Below are positions 8,247 through 16,563 of a stretch of 64,000 nucleotides of DNA, one piece after another. Source of the stretch: Planctomycetaceae bacterium (GTDB lineage: Bacteria; Planctomycetota; Phycisphaerae; Phycisphaerales; SM1A02); the NCBI GenBank assembly GCA_027490145.1, contig JAIXYQ010000009.1, positions 1-64,000 on the forward strand. The letters run 5' to 3'. Position 1 is the first letter of the stretch; each line of letters starts with the position of its first letter. The position numbers and the translations under genes were made by a program. Below the pieces are notes generated by a model. It did no database searches. It was not told the origin of the DNA and saw nothing but the letters and a program-made list of their open reading frames with translations.

Positions 8247-10261
8247 GAGCGGACCTCGGCGCCCACGCCGGCGTGCAGGGCATCGATCACGCGCGCGACC
8301 TGCGGATCGGCGTCCTCGCGCCGCAGCGTGCCGGTCGCGCTGCGGAAGGTGAGCCGCATCGTCACGCTCTTGCGGCCATCGCCGACCTGCTTGCCGCGGT
8401 AGGTGCCGACGAACGCGATCGATTCGAAGTGCTCGAGGGCGAGGTCGCGCACGAGGGCTTCGATCGAGGCCCACGCCACGGCATCGGCGACGATCGCGCT
8501 GACGTCGCGGTCGATCGAGGGGAAGCTCGGCAGCGCGCGCACGGTGGTGTCGGGCGGCCACTGCGTGAGGAGCGGCTTGATGAAGAGCTCCGCACCGGCG
8601 ACCGGCCCGTCGAGGCCGAAGGCCTTCAGCGCATCGGGCGCGAGCAGGCCGATGGTGCCGGCATCATGGCCGCGGGCACGCACGAGCGCGGCAGGCGAGA
8701 GGCCCGCGGCGCCGGTGATCGGCACGACGTCGATCGCAGTGTGCGCGCCGAGGATCGCGCGCAGCAGCCGTTCCACGCAGCCGCGCACGGTGCGCATGGC
8801 CGCATCGGGGTCGGGCGTGTCGGTGATGAGGAGTCCGAGCGACGATCGCTCGCGGAGCTGGGTGCCGTGGAGGTCGAACACGTTCGCCGCTTCCATCAGG
8901 CGGATCGACGGGGTTCCGCGGTCCGCGTTGAGGCGTGCGGTGGCCATGAGGCTCGACAACAGCGAGGGCCGCAGGATCGGATCGCCCGCGCGCTCGTCGC
9001 TCACGCGCAGCGGCGTGGTGCCGGCATGGGTGAAGGGCTGCGCCGCGCGCTCCGAGACGAGCGTGTGCGTGACGGTCTCGACGAAGCCCAGGCCGACGAG
9101 CGTCCGACGGGCTTCGCGCATGCCTTCGACCTGCGGCTGCGGCGCGGCGACCCTCACCTGGATCGTGTCGAGCATCGGCACACGGTCCATGCCGTGGAGG
9201 CGCGCGAGTTCCTCGATCAGGTCGATCTCGCGCTCGATGTCGATGCGTCGGGGCGGGATGGTGCAGGTGATGGTGGTTCCGGCGACCGACGGTGCGAACC
9301 CGAGGGTGCGCAGCGTGGCGAGCATCTCGTCCACCGGCAGCGGATAGCCCAGGACCCGCTGCGCCCGGTCGACGCGCACCTGCACCGATCTGGGCGCCGG
9401 CAGCGCCTGCCCGGCGGCCACGCGGCCACCATCGAGATGACCCCCGGCATGCTCGAGGATGAGCGCCACGAGACGGTCGGCCGCGGCATCGACATCGGCC
9501 GGAGCCACGCCCCGCTCGAAGCGGTACGAGCTGTCGCTGGCGACCTTCAGGCCGCGGCTCGAGGACCGCACGGCCTTCTGGGCGAAGGTGGCGGCTTCGA
9601 TGAGGACATCGGTCGTTCGCTCGCCGACGGCGCTCGGGGCGCCGCCCTTGACGCCTGCGATCGCCGCGGGAACGGCCGCGTCGGCGATCACGAGGTCGCC
9701 CGCGCGGAGGGTGAGCGGCTTGGCGCCCTCGCCGATGGGCAGCAGCGATTCGCCTTCCCTGGCTGGGCGGACGTGGATCGCGGGGCCTGCCAACCGCGCC
9801 AGGTCGAACACGTGCGTCGGCTGCCCGAACTCGAAGAGCACGTAGTTGGTGGCGTCGACGAGGATGTTGCGCGGGATCTGCCCGATCGCCCGAAGGCGTT
9901 GCTGCATCCACTCCGGGCTCGGTCGCACGGTGACGCCCCGGATCACGCGCGCGGTGTAGAGCGGGCACGCGTCGTGATCGTGGTTCGTGACCGGCACGGG
10001 ACCGGCGCCGTCGGGGATGCGCGCGAACGACGGCTCCTTCACGGTTCGGCCGGTCATGGCGGCGAGCTCACGTGCGAGGTTCAGGTGGCTGAGGCAATCA
10101 CCGCGGTTGCTGGTGAGTTCGACCTCGAGCACCACGTCACCGTCGTCGGTCGACTCGCGGTGCTCGACCGGGAAGCCGACCCGCGTGAAGGCCTCGGCGG
10201 CCTCGTCGGGGGTCACCGGTCGGTCGAGGTAATCGTTGAGCCAGCGGACGCTCGTGCGCAT
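8243..10261 (-). CDS. pheT: Phenylalanine--tRNA ligase beta subunit, short form
   Basis: The beta subunit of PheRS, 672 residues; with PheS it charges tRNA-Phe. Regions seen in order are the B1 start (MRTSVRWLNDYLDRP) and the B1 return strand (VVLEVELTSNRGDCLSHLN, about 43-61). Then come the B3/B4 editing module (IPRNILVDATNYVLFEFGQP and GVKGGAPSAV), B5, the B6/B7 class II-like core, and a C-terminal anticodon-binding FDX-ACB domain (FPSIDRDVSAIV to the end). The usual EMAP-II-like tRNA-binding domain B2, which normally interrupts B1 between about residues 39 and 150, is absent, explaining the length (about 790 in E. coli). pheS is not nearby. The ATG at 10261 is preceded by a TACCTT element 7 nt away. 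Confidence 0.95.
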   Translation of the reverse strand: MRTSVRWLNDYLDRPVTPDEAAEAFTRVGFPVEHRESTDDGDVVLEVELTSNRGDCLSHLNLARELAAMTGRTVKEPSFARIPDGAGPVPVTNHDHDACPLYTARVIRGVTVRPSPEWMQQRLRAIGQIPRNILVDATNYVLFEFGQPTHVFDLARLAGPAIHVRPAREGESLLPIGEGAKPLTLRAGDLVIADAAVPAAIAGVKGGAPSAVGERTTDVLIEAATFAQKAVRSSSRGLKVASDSSYRFERGVAPADVDAAADRLVALILEHAGGHLDGGRVAAGQALPAPRSVQVRVDRAQRVLGYPLPVDEMLATLRTLGFAPSVAGTTITCTIPPRRIDIEREIDLIEELARLHGMDRVPMLDTIQVRVAAPQPQVEGMREARRTLVGLGFVETVTHTLVSERAAQPFTHAGTTPLRVSDERAGDPILRPSLLSSLMATARLNADRGTPSIRLMEAANVFDLHGTQLRERSSLGLLITDTPDPDAAMRTVRGCVERLLRAILGAHTAIDVVPITGAAGLSPAALVRARGHDAGTIGLLAPDALKAFGLDGPVAGAELFIKPLLTQWPPDTTVRALPSFPSIDRDVSAIVADAVAWASIEALVRDLALEHFESIAFVGTYRGKQVGDGRKSVTMRLTFRSATGTLRREDADPQVARVIDALHAGVGAEVRS

Positions 10262-10268
10262 GGGTGCC

Positions 10269-10274
10269 AAGGTA
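10269..10274 (-). promoter_or_regulatory. -10 element of pheT
   Basis: TACCTT on the minus strand ends 7 nt before the pheT ATG with no Shine-Dalgarno, predicting a leaderless transcript. It mirrors the identical hexamer and spacing of the divergent lipoprotein gene. Confidence 0.5.
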
Positions 10275-10314
10275 GCGCAAGGGTCGGATGGCGGCGGGGG
10301 TTCTGGCGTCGTGC

Positions 10315-10320
10315 TACCTT
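10315..10320 (+). promoter_or_regulatory. -10 element of lipoprotein gene 10328
   Basis: TACCTT ends 7 nt before the ATG at 10328. There is no purine-rich ribosome site, so a leaderless message is expected. Confidence 0.5.
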
Positions 10321-10327
10321 CCCACGC

Positions 10328-10954
10328 ATGCTCGACCTCCATCGAACGGCCGTGCTGCTCTTGGCGACTGCGCTCGGGGCCTGCGCGTCGAGCGATCAGG
10401 TCAAGGACCAGTCCGAGCCCACCATCGACGTGACCGTGCTCGTCGATGACGGTGTCAAGGGCGATGACCGTGCGCAGTTCCAGCCGGCCCGTTACACGCT
10501 GTTCCCCGATGGTTCGCTGCATGGGCAGGCAGGCGGGGGGCTGACCATCCGCGACCGCCCACCGCGCGTGCGCACGCTCACGCCCGTGCAACTCCAACCG
10601 ATCTGGGACCGGTTCGAGGCGGTGATGGATGCGCAGCCGCCGTTCCCACCGGGCGCACCGGGCAGCGACATGCCATGGATCACCGCGGTGCGGCCGACGC
10701 CGGGCGATGTGACGATCATCGTGTGGATGACGCACGACCAGCGCGGGACGTGGTCGGTCACGCGGCTTGATGCTGCGGGCCGGCAGCAGCCCAACGAGGT
10801 CGCTTCGCTCGTGCGCATGCTCGCGTCCGCCTGCTGGATGGATGACCTGGCGGCGGACCGGGACATGCCGATGCGCTACGACTTCGGTGCGGATCCCTAC
10901 GCCACGATGCGCGGGAACGCCGCGCTCACCACGCCAGCGCCCGCGACGCCATGA
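10328..10954 (+). CDS. Lipoprotein of unknown function
   Basis: A 208-residue protein with a bacterial lipoprotein signal: MLDLHRTAVLLLATALGACA, lipobox Leu-Gly-Ala-Cys with the lipidated Cys near residue 19. The mature part is about 190 residues, mixed alpha/beta, with no domain I recognise. It overlaps the next lipoprotein gene by 4 nt (ATGA). Both encode small lipoproteins, and their mature parts share a layout (a value-bearing N-terminal half, then a helix with SLVRMLASA or LRQLLLTIA), so they may be distant relatives acting together. Confidence 0.75.
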   Translation: MLDLHRTAVLLLATALGACASSDQVKDQSEPTIDVTVLVDDGVKGDDRAQFQPARYTLFPDGSLHGQAGGGLTIRDRPPRVRTLTPVQLQPIWDRFEAVMDAQPPFPPGAPGSDMPWITAVRPTPGDVTIIVWMTHDQRGTWSVTRLDAAGRQQPNEVASLVRMLASACWMDDLAADRDMPMRYDFGADPYATMRGNAALTTPAPATP

Positions 10955-11523
10955 TCGCGATGATCGCCACGTTGGATCGGGTCAACCGGCTGAGCCGGCG
11001 TGCGCGCCTGGCGATCCGAGGCCGAGTGCTCGATGGCGCACTCGCGATGCTCGTGCTGTGCATGGCATCCTGCGCCGCGGCGCCCGGCGTGCAGGCGCCG
11101 CGTGGCGTGCCCGGGTGCGAGGCATCGATCGACTTCTGGTGGGCGGATCCACCCAAGGCCCGATTCGAGTTCGTGCGGCTGGACCGCGGCGGGTTCGGAT
11201 GGGGCGGCGGGATCGATGCGTTCGATCGACGCACGACCTGGGGCATGATGCTCTCGCCCGAGGACTGCGCCCGGGTGGCGACGCAGCTCGAGGGCATCGA
11301 TTGGGCGTCGCTCGTGGCGCGGCAGGACGGCGTGACGGAAGATCGCGCCTACGTGGTGATCGTGACGGGCCGGCCCGATGAGCACCGGGTTCGGGTGCAG
11401 GCGGATGATGCGGCCATCGCGGGGCTGCGCCAGCTGCTGCTGACGATCGCGGCGCGTCGGCTCGACGGCACGCTCGATGAGTTGCCGCAGGCGGGGCAGC
11501 GTTTCGACCAGTCGCGCGACTGA
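10951..11523 (+). CDS. Lipoprotein of unknown function
   Basis: A 190-residue protein. The N-terminus is long and basic (RVNRLSRRARLAIRGR) before a hydrophobic core that ends in a lipobox-like Met-Ala-Ser-Cys (Cys near 46). A start further downstream would give a more typical signal, but the first ATG overlaps the preceding stop by 4 nt, which favours translational coupling. The mature part contains SIDFWWADPPKARFEFVRLD and an alpha/beta C-terminal region. No family is recognised. Confidence 0.65.
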   Translation: MIAMIATLDRVNRLSRRARLAIRGRVLDGALAMLVLCMASCAAAPGVQAPRGVPGCEASIDFWWADPPKARFEFVRLDRGGFGWGGGIDAFDRRTTWGMMLSPEDCARVATQLEGIDWASLVARQDGVTEDRAYVVIVTGRPDEHRVRVQADDAAIAGLRQLLLTIAARRLDGTLDELPQAGQRFDQSRD

Positions 11524-11653
11524 GTGGCCGCGGCGGGGTGTCAAGGTTTCCCGGCGCAAATTCGGCACAGATCGTGTTCCATCTGCCTCACGCAACCTGA
11601 ACGAAGTTGCTGCGGATTTCTTGGCGACTCGTCCCGTGGGGCTACGGTGGACC

Positions 11654-11669
11654 TGCAACGCGTGTTGCA
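11654..11669 (+). promoter_or_regulatory. Inverted repeat before sigma factor gene
   Basis: TGCAAC-GCGT-GTTGCA, a perfect 6-bp stem with a 4-nt loop (or an operator half-site pair), lies directly upstream of the AAGGAG Shine-Dalgarno at 11675-11680. It could be a repressor site or an RNA hairpin affecting translation of the sigma factor. The rest of the gap 11524-11687 holds nothing else recognisable apart from a weak TTGGCG-16-TACGGT promoter candidate near 11620-11647. Confidence 0.35.
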
Positions 11670-11687
11670 CAGGTAAGGAGCGTGCCC

Positions 11688-12209
11688 ATGGAGCAGTCCA
11701 TTCGGTGGCACGCGGTGGCCGGGGCGTATGAGCATCACCGCGACCGTCTCGTCAGCAGTCTTGCGCGGCTGTACCCGCGTGCCGTGGTGGAGGATGTCGT
11801 GCAGGACCTCTTCCTCAGGCTCGCCCGCATCGGGTTCGGGGATCCCGGTCAGCTCACCGATCGCTACCTCTGGCGGGCCGCCAATCGCGCCGTTCGACGG
11901 CGCATCCGGGTCGAGGAGCGCCGGTTGGACCTGCTGCACGCCCACGCCGAGTCGGGAGGTGGCACCGAGCCCGCGTTGGCCCCCGAGCACGCCGGTCCGG
12001 GCAGCCGCGAGGCGGCGGGCGAGTTGCTCGCCCGGGCCCTGAGCGGGGTCGATGCGCGCGAACTCGAGGTCTTCCGCATGCTGATCTGCCAGGGGATGAC
12101 CTACCGCGAGGCCGCGTGCGCGCTGGGAGCGCCCGAACACGAGATCACGAACCTCCGGGTCCGGGGCCTGCGCCGGGTGCGGGAGCGCACGGCCGCTGCA
12201 GCCGGATAG
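11688..12209 (+). CDS. RNA polymerase sigma factor, sigma-70 family (ECF-like)
   Basis: A 173-residue two-domain sigma factor. Region 2 covers about 8-65 (HHRDRLVSSLARLYP, VEDVVQDLFLRLARI, LWRAANRAVRRRIR). Region 4 covers about 115-170 (LEVFRMLICQGMTYREAA and a recognition helix near EITNLRVRGLRRVRE). The linker is Gly/Pro/Ala-rich and there is no sigma-3 domain, as in ECF sigma factors. The ATG at 11688 is preferred over upstream in-frame starts because AAGGAG lies 7 nt before it and region 2 starts just after. No anti-sigma gene is adjacent; the target regulon is unknown. Confidence 0.85.
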   Translation: MEQSIRWHAVAGAYEHHRDRLVSSLARLYPRAVVEDVVQDLFLRLARIGFGDPGQLTDRYLWRAANRAVRRRIRVEERRLDLLHAHAESGGGTEPALAPEHAGPGSREAAGELLARALSGVDARELEVFRMLICQGMTYREAACALGAPEHEITNLRVRGLRRVRERTAAAAG

Positions 12210-12232
12210 CGCGCGTGGCGCGGCATCGGCCC

Positions 12233-12238
12233 TAGACT
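12233..12238 (+). promoter_or_regulatory. -10 element of Hsp70 gene
   Basis: TAGACT ends 10 nt before the ATG at 12249. No Shine-Dalgarno is present, so the message should be leaderless or nearly so. Confidence 0.45.
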
Positions 12239-12248
12239 CGTCGGCCCC

Positions 12249-14105
12249 ATGCAGGATCCGATCGTCGGCATAGATCTGGGTACCACGAACTCGCTGGTCG
12301 CGTTCGCGGACGCTCGTGGGCCACGGGTCCTCGGGCCTGGTCGGGGCCTCGTGCCGAGCGTGATCCGCGTCGATCCAACGGGGGTGGTGGTCGGCGAGTC
12401 GGCCAAGGCCGAGCGCGCGCTGCACCCGCACACGACGTTCGCGAGCGTGAAGCGGCTCATCGGTCGCTCGGCAGCCGAGGTCCGCGATGCCGGCGCGCCA
12501 CAGGGGCTGGGTCTGGTCGATGGCCCACGTGGCCTTGCGGCGGTTCGTGTCGGCGATCGAACCCTGCTGCCGCAGGAACTCTCGGCGCACGTGCTGCGTG
12601 AACTCGCTCGGGTGGCGTCGGCCGAGTTGGGCGTTGCGGTGCGCCGCGCGGTGATCACGGTCCCGGCCTACTTCGATGATGGCCAGCGACAGGCCACGCG
12701 CGATGCGGCGCGGCTTGCCGGACTCGAGGCCGTGCGCATCGTGAATGAACCGACGGCGGCTGCCCTCGCCTATGGCATCGGCCGCGGTCACCGGGCCGCG
12801 GAAACCGTGGCGGTCTTCGACCTCGGGGGTGGGACCTTCGACCTGAGCATCCTCTCGGTGATCCCGGGTGATGGCACGGGCCTCGATGGTGAGTTCCTGC
12901 AGGTGCTCGCCACGGCAGGGGACACCGCACTCGGTGGTGACGACCTCGATGCCGCCATCGTGGCGCATGCGCTGCCGCCGTACGAAGCATGGCTCGGCGG
13001 ACCCGCGACGCCGCAGGGCATGGAACGGCTGCGGGCCGCCGCGGAACGCGCCAAGTGTGCGCTCTCGACCGTTGAGTGCACGACCGAGCGGATCGAGCAC
13101 GAGCATGGTGCGTGGGAGTTGGTCCTCGACCGGGCGCTGCTCGAGTCGCTCGCCCAGCCGCTGCTGGACCGCATGGCCGCGTGCTGCAGGCGCGCGCTCG
13201 CCGATGCCGGCGCGCCCGCGATTGACCGCGTGGTGCTGGTGGGTGGCAGCACGCGGGTGCCTGCCGTCCGCGCGCTCGCGGGGCGGATCTTCGGGGTCGA
13301 ACCGTACACGGCGCTCGATCCCGACGTCGTCGTCGCACTCGGCGCCGCACTGCAGGCGCAGGTCCTCGCGGGCGGGCGCACGGACCTCCTCCTCATGGAC
13401 GTCGTGCCGCTCTCGCTGGGGATCGAGACCGCAGGCGGTGCCGTCGCCAAGATGATCGTGCGCAACAGTGCGATGCCCGCGCGGGCGACGGAGATGTTCT
13501 CCACCGGCGTGGACGGGCAGACCGCGGTCAAGCTCCATGTCGTGCAGGGTGAACGCGAGCTCGTGAAGGACTGCCGGAGCCTGGCGACGTTCGAGCTGCG
13601 TGGACTGCCGCCGATGCCTGCGGGCATCCCCCAGGTGCAGGTCGACTTCATGGTCGATGCCAACGGCGTGCTCGCGGTGCATGCCGTGGAGCGCCGGAGC
13701 GGTCGTCGGGCGCAGGTGCAGGTCGTGCCCGCCTACGGACTGACGACCGACGAGGTGGACCGCATGGAGGCCGAGTCGCTCGAGCACGCCCGGGAGGACA
13801 TGCATGCGCACCGGGTGATCGACCTGGTCGTGAACGCGCGCCTCGACATCACCTGGATCGAGGAGGCGCGCACGCGGGCGGGGGCGCTGCTCGATGCTGC
13901 CTATCTCGAGGATCTCGAAGGTCACCTCACCCGGCTCAAGGGGTTCATTGCGCTGGCTGAGCGTTCGCCCGGCCAGGTCGATGCGGATGCCTTCCACGCG
14001 GCGAAGGATGCGCTTGACCGCGCGAGCATGCGCCTGCACGAAGCCGCGATCGTGCAGAGCCTGCAGTCGATGGATCGCGGCGTGAAGGGAGTGGTGCAGC
14101 CATGA
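12249..14105 (+). CDS. hscA: HscA-type Hsp70 chaperone
   Basis: A 618-residue Hsp70. The nucleotide-binding domain (about 1-385) has the phosphate-1 motif GIDLGTTNS, connect-1 VAVFDLGGGTFDLSIL, and the adenosine motif VVLVGGSTRVPAV. The substrate-binding part contains VVPLSLGIETAGG, then QGERELVKDCRSLATFELRG and the PAG motif that follows, which are typical of HscA rather than DnaK. The length (616 in E. coli HscA) and the HscA-like VLATAGDTALGGDD also fit. HscA helps transfer Fe-S clusters from the IscU scaffold. No iscU, hscB or fdx gene is in the window. The stop overlaps ispD by 4 nt. A divergent DnaK paralogue is the alternative. Confidence 0.75.
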   Translation: MQDPIVGIDLGTTNSLVAFADARGPRVLGPGRGLVPSVIRVDPTGVVVGESAKAERALHPHTTFASVKRLIGRSAAEVRDAGAPQGLGLVDGPRGLAAVRVGDRTLLPQELSAHVLRELARVASAELGVAVRRAVITVPAYFDDGQRQATRDAARLAGLEAVRIVNEPTAAALAYGIGRGHRAAETVAVFDLGGGTFDLSILSVIPGDGTGLDGEFLQVLATAGDTALGGDDLDAAIVAHALPPYEAWLGGPATPQGMERLRAAAERAKCALSTVECTTERIEHEHGAWELVLDRALLESLAQPLLDRMAACCRRALADAGAPAIDRVVLVGGSTRVPAVRALAGRIFGVEPYTALDPDVVVALGAALQAQVLAGGRTDLLLMDVVPLSLGIETAGGAVAKMIVRNSAMPARATEMFSTGVDGQTAVKLHVVQGERELVKDCRSLATFELRGLPPMPAGIPQVQVDFMVDANGVLAVHAVERRSGRRAQVQVVPAYGLTTDEVDRMEAESLEHAREDMHAHRVIDLVVNARLDITWIEEARTRAGALLDAAYLEDLEGHLTRLKGFIALAERSPGQVDADAFHAAKDALDRASMRLHEAAIVQSLQSMDRGVKGVVQP

Positions 14106-14893
14106 AGGTCGCCGTGATCCTGCCCGCAGCGGGCAAGAGCGTCCGATTCGGGTTGGGCGACAAGCTCGGGCAGGACCTGGGTGGTCGACCGGTGCTCCTG
14201 CGCAGCGTCGAGGCGTTTGCCAAGCGCGATGACGTCGCCGCGGTGATCGTGGCGGCACCGGCCGACGGGGTGGACGAGTTCCGCGACCGGTACGGCGTGC
14301 AGCTGGCGTTCCATGGCGTGAAGGTGGTCGCAGGCGGCCGCGAACGCTGGGAGAGCGTGCGCAACGCGCTGTCGGTGGTGCCCGCCGAGTGCACGCACGT
14401 GGCGGTGCACGATGCCGCGCGCCCGTTGGTGAACCAGGAGCTGATCGACCGCGTGTTCGCCGCCGCGGCGGTGTCGGGGGCCGCGATTCCCGGCGAGCCC
14501 GTGTCGGCCACGCTCAAGCGCGTGACCGAGGAGACCTTCGACGCGAGCGCCGACGATGCGATCGTCGACTCGATCCTGGGCGGCGGTGACGCCGAACCGG
14601 TGGGCGAGGGTGTGAAGGGGCGGCGCGTCGTCGAGACGGTCCCGCGCGAGCGGGTCATGGCGATCCAGACGCCGCAGGTCTTTGAGCGATCGCTCTTCGA
14701 ACGCGCCTACGCCCAGCCATCGCTCGACGGCGCCACGGACGATGCGTCGCTCGTCGAACGGCTGGGCGAACCCGTCCTGGTCGTCGCCGGCGACCCCCGG
14801 AACATCAAGATCACCACCCAGCCCGACCTCGCCCTGGCGAAGTTGATGCTCGGTGCGCGCCTGCCGGGGGACCGCCCGGCCTTCGGATTCTGA
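14102..14893 (+). CDS. ispD: 2-C-methyl-D-erythritol 4-phosphate cytidylyltransferase
   Basis: A 263-residue cytosolic enzyme of the MEP isoprenoid pathway, forming CDP-methylerythritol from CTP and MEP. The CTP-binding loop is PAAGKSVRFG (8-17). Further family motifs are AGGRERWESV (77-86), VHDAARPLV (102-110), and a C-terminal IQTPQVF plus DDASLVERLG. An insertion of about 25 residues relative to E. coli IspD (236) lies near 150-180. The start overlaps the Hsp70 stop by 4 nt, so the two are translationally coupled; downstream MEP enzymes IspG and IspH are Fe-S proteins, which may explain the pairing. Confidence 0.93.
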   Translation: MKVAVILPAAGKSVRFGLGDKLGQDLGGRPVLLRSVEAFAKRDDVAAVIVAAPADGVDEFRDRYGVQLAFHGVKVVAGGRERWESVRNALSVVPAECTHVAVHDAARPLVNQELIDRVFAAAAVSGAAIPGEPVSATLKRVTEETFDASADDAIVDSILGGGDAEPVGEGVKGRRVVETVPRERVMAIQTPQVFERSLFERAYAQPSLDGATDDASLVERLGEPVLVVAGDPRNIKITTQPDLALAKLMLGARLPGDRPAFGF

Positions 14894-14928
14894 ACCCGCG
14901 AACCACGCACACCACCACGCACACCACC

Positions 14929-16563
14929 ATGAGCACCACCATGAAGAAGACCGGCATCGACCTGCTCCACGACCCCTCCCTCAACAAGTCCACGGCGTTC
15001 ACCGAGGCGGAACGCGCGGAACTGGGCCTGATCGGCCTCGTCCCCGACGCGACCGAGAGCGAGGACCTGCAGCTGCGACGCGTGCTGCTGCAGCTCTCGC
15101 ACAAGACGAGCGACATCGACCGTTACGTGTACCTGGCGAACCTGCTCGACCACGACGAGACGCTGTTCTACCGCACGCTCATGTCGGATCCGGCGCGCTT
15201 CCTGCCGATCGTGTACGACCCGACGATCGGCGAGGCGTGCCTGAAGTTCGGGCACCTCTTCCGCGGCCCGCGCGGGATGTACCTCTCCATCAAGCGCCGC
15301 GGCCACGTGAAGGAGGTCCTGCGCAACTGGCCCGTCAAGGACGTGCGCTTCATCTGCGTCACCGACGGCGGCCGCATCCTGGGACTGGGCGACCTAGGCG
15401 CCAACGGCATGGGCATCCCGATCGGGAAGCTGCAGCTCTACACCGCCACCGCCGCGGTTCCGCCTCAGGTCCTCATGCCCATGTACCTCGATGCGGGCAC
15501 GAACAACGAGCAGCTGCTGGCCGACCCGCTCTACCTGGGCCTGCGCGAGCGCCGTCCGTCGACCGAGGAGCTCTTCTCCTTCGTCGACGAGTTCGTCGAT
15601 GCCGTGCAGGAGGTCTTCCCCGGCTGCTGCATCCACTTCGAGGACTGGACGGGGGCCGACGCCGTGCACCTGCTCAAGCGCTATCGCGACCGGGCGTGCG
15701 TCTTCAACGACGACATCCAGGGCACCGCCGGCATCACGCTCGCCGGCATGATCAACGCCACCAAGCTCAAGGGCACGCGGCTGCGCGACGAGAAGTACCT
15801 GTTCCTCGGCGCGGGCTCCGCAGGCATCGGCTTGGCCAACCTGCTCTGCTCGGCGCTCGTGGACGAGGGCATGACGCTCGAGGCCGCCCGCGCGAGCGTG
15901 CACATGTTCGACGTCAACGGCCTGCTCGAGTCCTCGCGCAAGGACCTCTTCGACTTCCAGATGCCGTACGCGCACCCGCATGCGCCGACGCGCGACTTCG
16001 TCGCCGCGATCGACAGCATCAAGCCGACCACGATCATCGGCGTCAGCACGGTGGGCGGGGCCTTCAGCCAGAAGGTGGTCGAGGCCATGTCGCGCATCAA
16101 CGAGCGCCCGGTCATCCTGGCGCTGTCGAACCCGACCTCGTGCGCCGAGTGCACGTCCGAGCAGGCGTACACCTGGTCCAAGGGCAAGGCGCTCTACGCG
16201 GCGGGCGTGCCGATGCCGCCGGTGCACTGGCAGGGCACCACCTTCGTGCCCGGCCAGGCCAACAACTTCTACATCTTCCCGGCGGTCGGCCTGGCGATCT
16301 ACGCCACCAAGGCTCGCCGCGTGACCGACTCGATGTTCATCGAGGCTGCACGCGGCGTGGCGGACCAGGTCACGCCGGCCATGCTCGCACAGGGCATGCT
16401 CTATCCGCCGCAGTCGGACATCCTCGAGGCCGAGATCATCACCGCGGTGCGCGTGGCGAAGCTCGTCTTCGATCTGGGCCTTGCGGGCATCGAGCGCCCG
16501 AAGAACATCGAGGCGCTGATCCGTTCGGTGCTGTACAAGCCTGCGTATGCGAAGCTCACCTGA
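14929..16563 (+). CDS. maeA: NAD-dependent malic enzyme
   Basis: A 544-residue malic enzyme that oxidatively decarboxylates malate to pyruvate, linking the TCA cycle to gluconeogenesis and NADH supply. The N-terminal domain includes LLQLSHKTSDIDRYVYLANL, a conserved VTDGGRILGLGDLGANGMG (about 147-165) and the metal-binding IHFEDWTG and FNDDIQGTA. The NAD domain begins YLFLGAGSAGIGLANLL (about 289-305), and the C-terminus has LSNPTSCAECT and FIFPAVGLA-like motifs. The size matches the long (about 540-residue) bacterial/eukaryotic class. Two in-frame ATGs (14929, 14941) are possible; there is no Shine-Dalgarno in the CACCAC-rich 35-nt gap after ispD. Confidence 0.93.
   Translation: MSTTMKKTGIDLLHDPSLNKSTAFTEAERAELGLIGLVPDATESEDLQLRRVLLQLSHKTSDIDRYVYLANLLDHDETLFYRTLMSDPARFLPIVYDPTIGEACLKFGHLFRGPRGMYLSIKRRGHVKEVLRNWPVKDVRFICVTDGGRILGLGDLGANGMGIPIGKLQLYTATAAVPPQVLMPMYLDAGTNNEQLLADPLYLGLRERRPSTEELFSFVDEFVDAVQEVFPGCCIHFEDWTGADAVHLLKRYRDRACVFNDDIQGTAGITLAGMINATKLKGTRLRDEKYLFLGAGSAGIGLANLLCSALVDEGMTLEAARASVHMFDVNGLLESSRKDLFDFQMPYAHPHAPTRDFVAAIDSIKPTTIIGVSTVGGAFSQKVVEAMSRINERPVILALSNPTSCAECTSEQAYTWSKGKALYAAGVPMPPVHWQGTTFVPGQANNFYIFPAVGLAIYATKARRVTDSMFIEAARGVADQVTPAMLAQGMLYPPQSDILEAEIITAVRVAKLVFDLGLAGIERPKNIEALIRSVLYKPAYAKLT

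Noticed and set aside
14900-14945. CACCAC-rich stretch before malic enzyme as a repeat or CRISPR fragment
   Set aside because: Only a few imperfect copies, partly coding for the Ser/Thr-rich start; no spacer structure.
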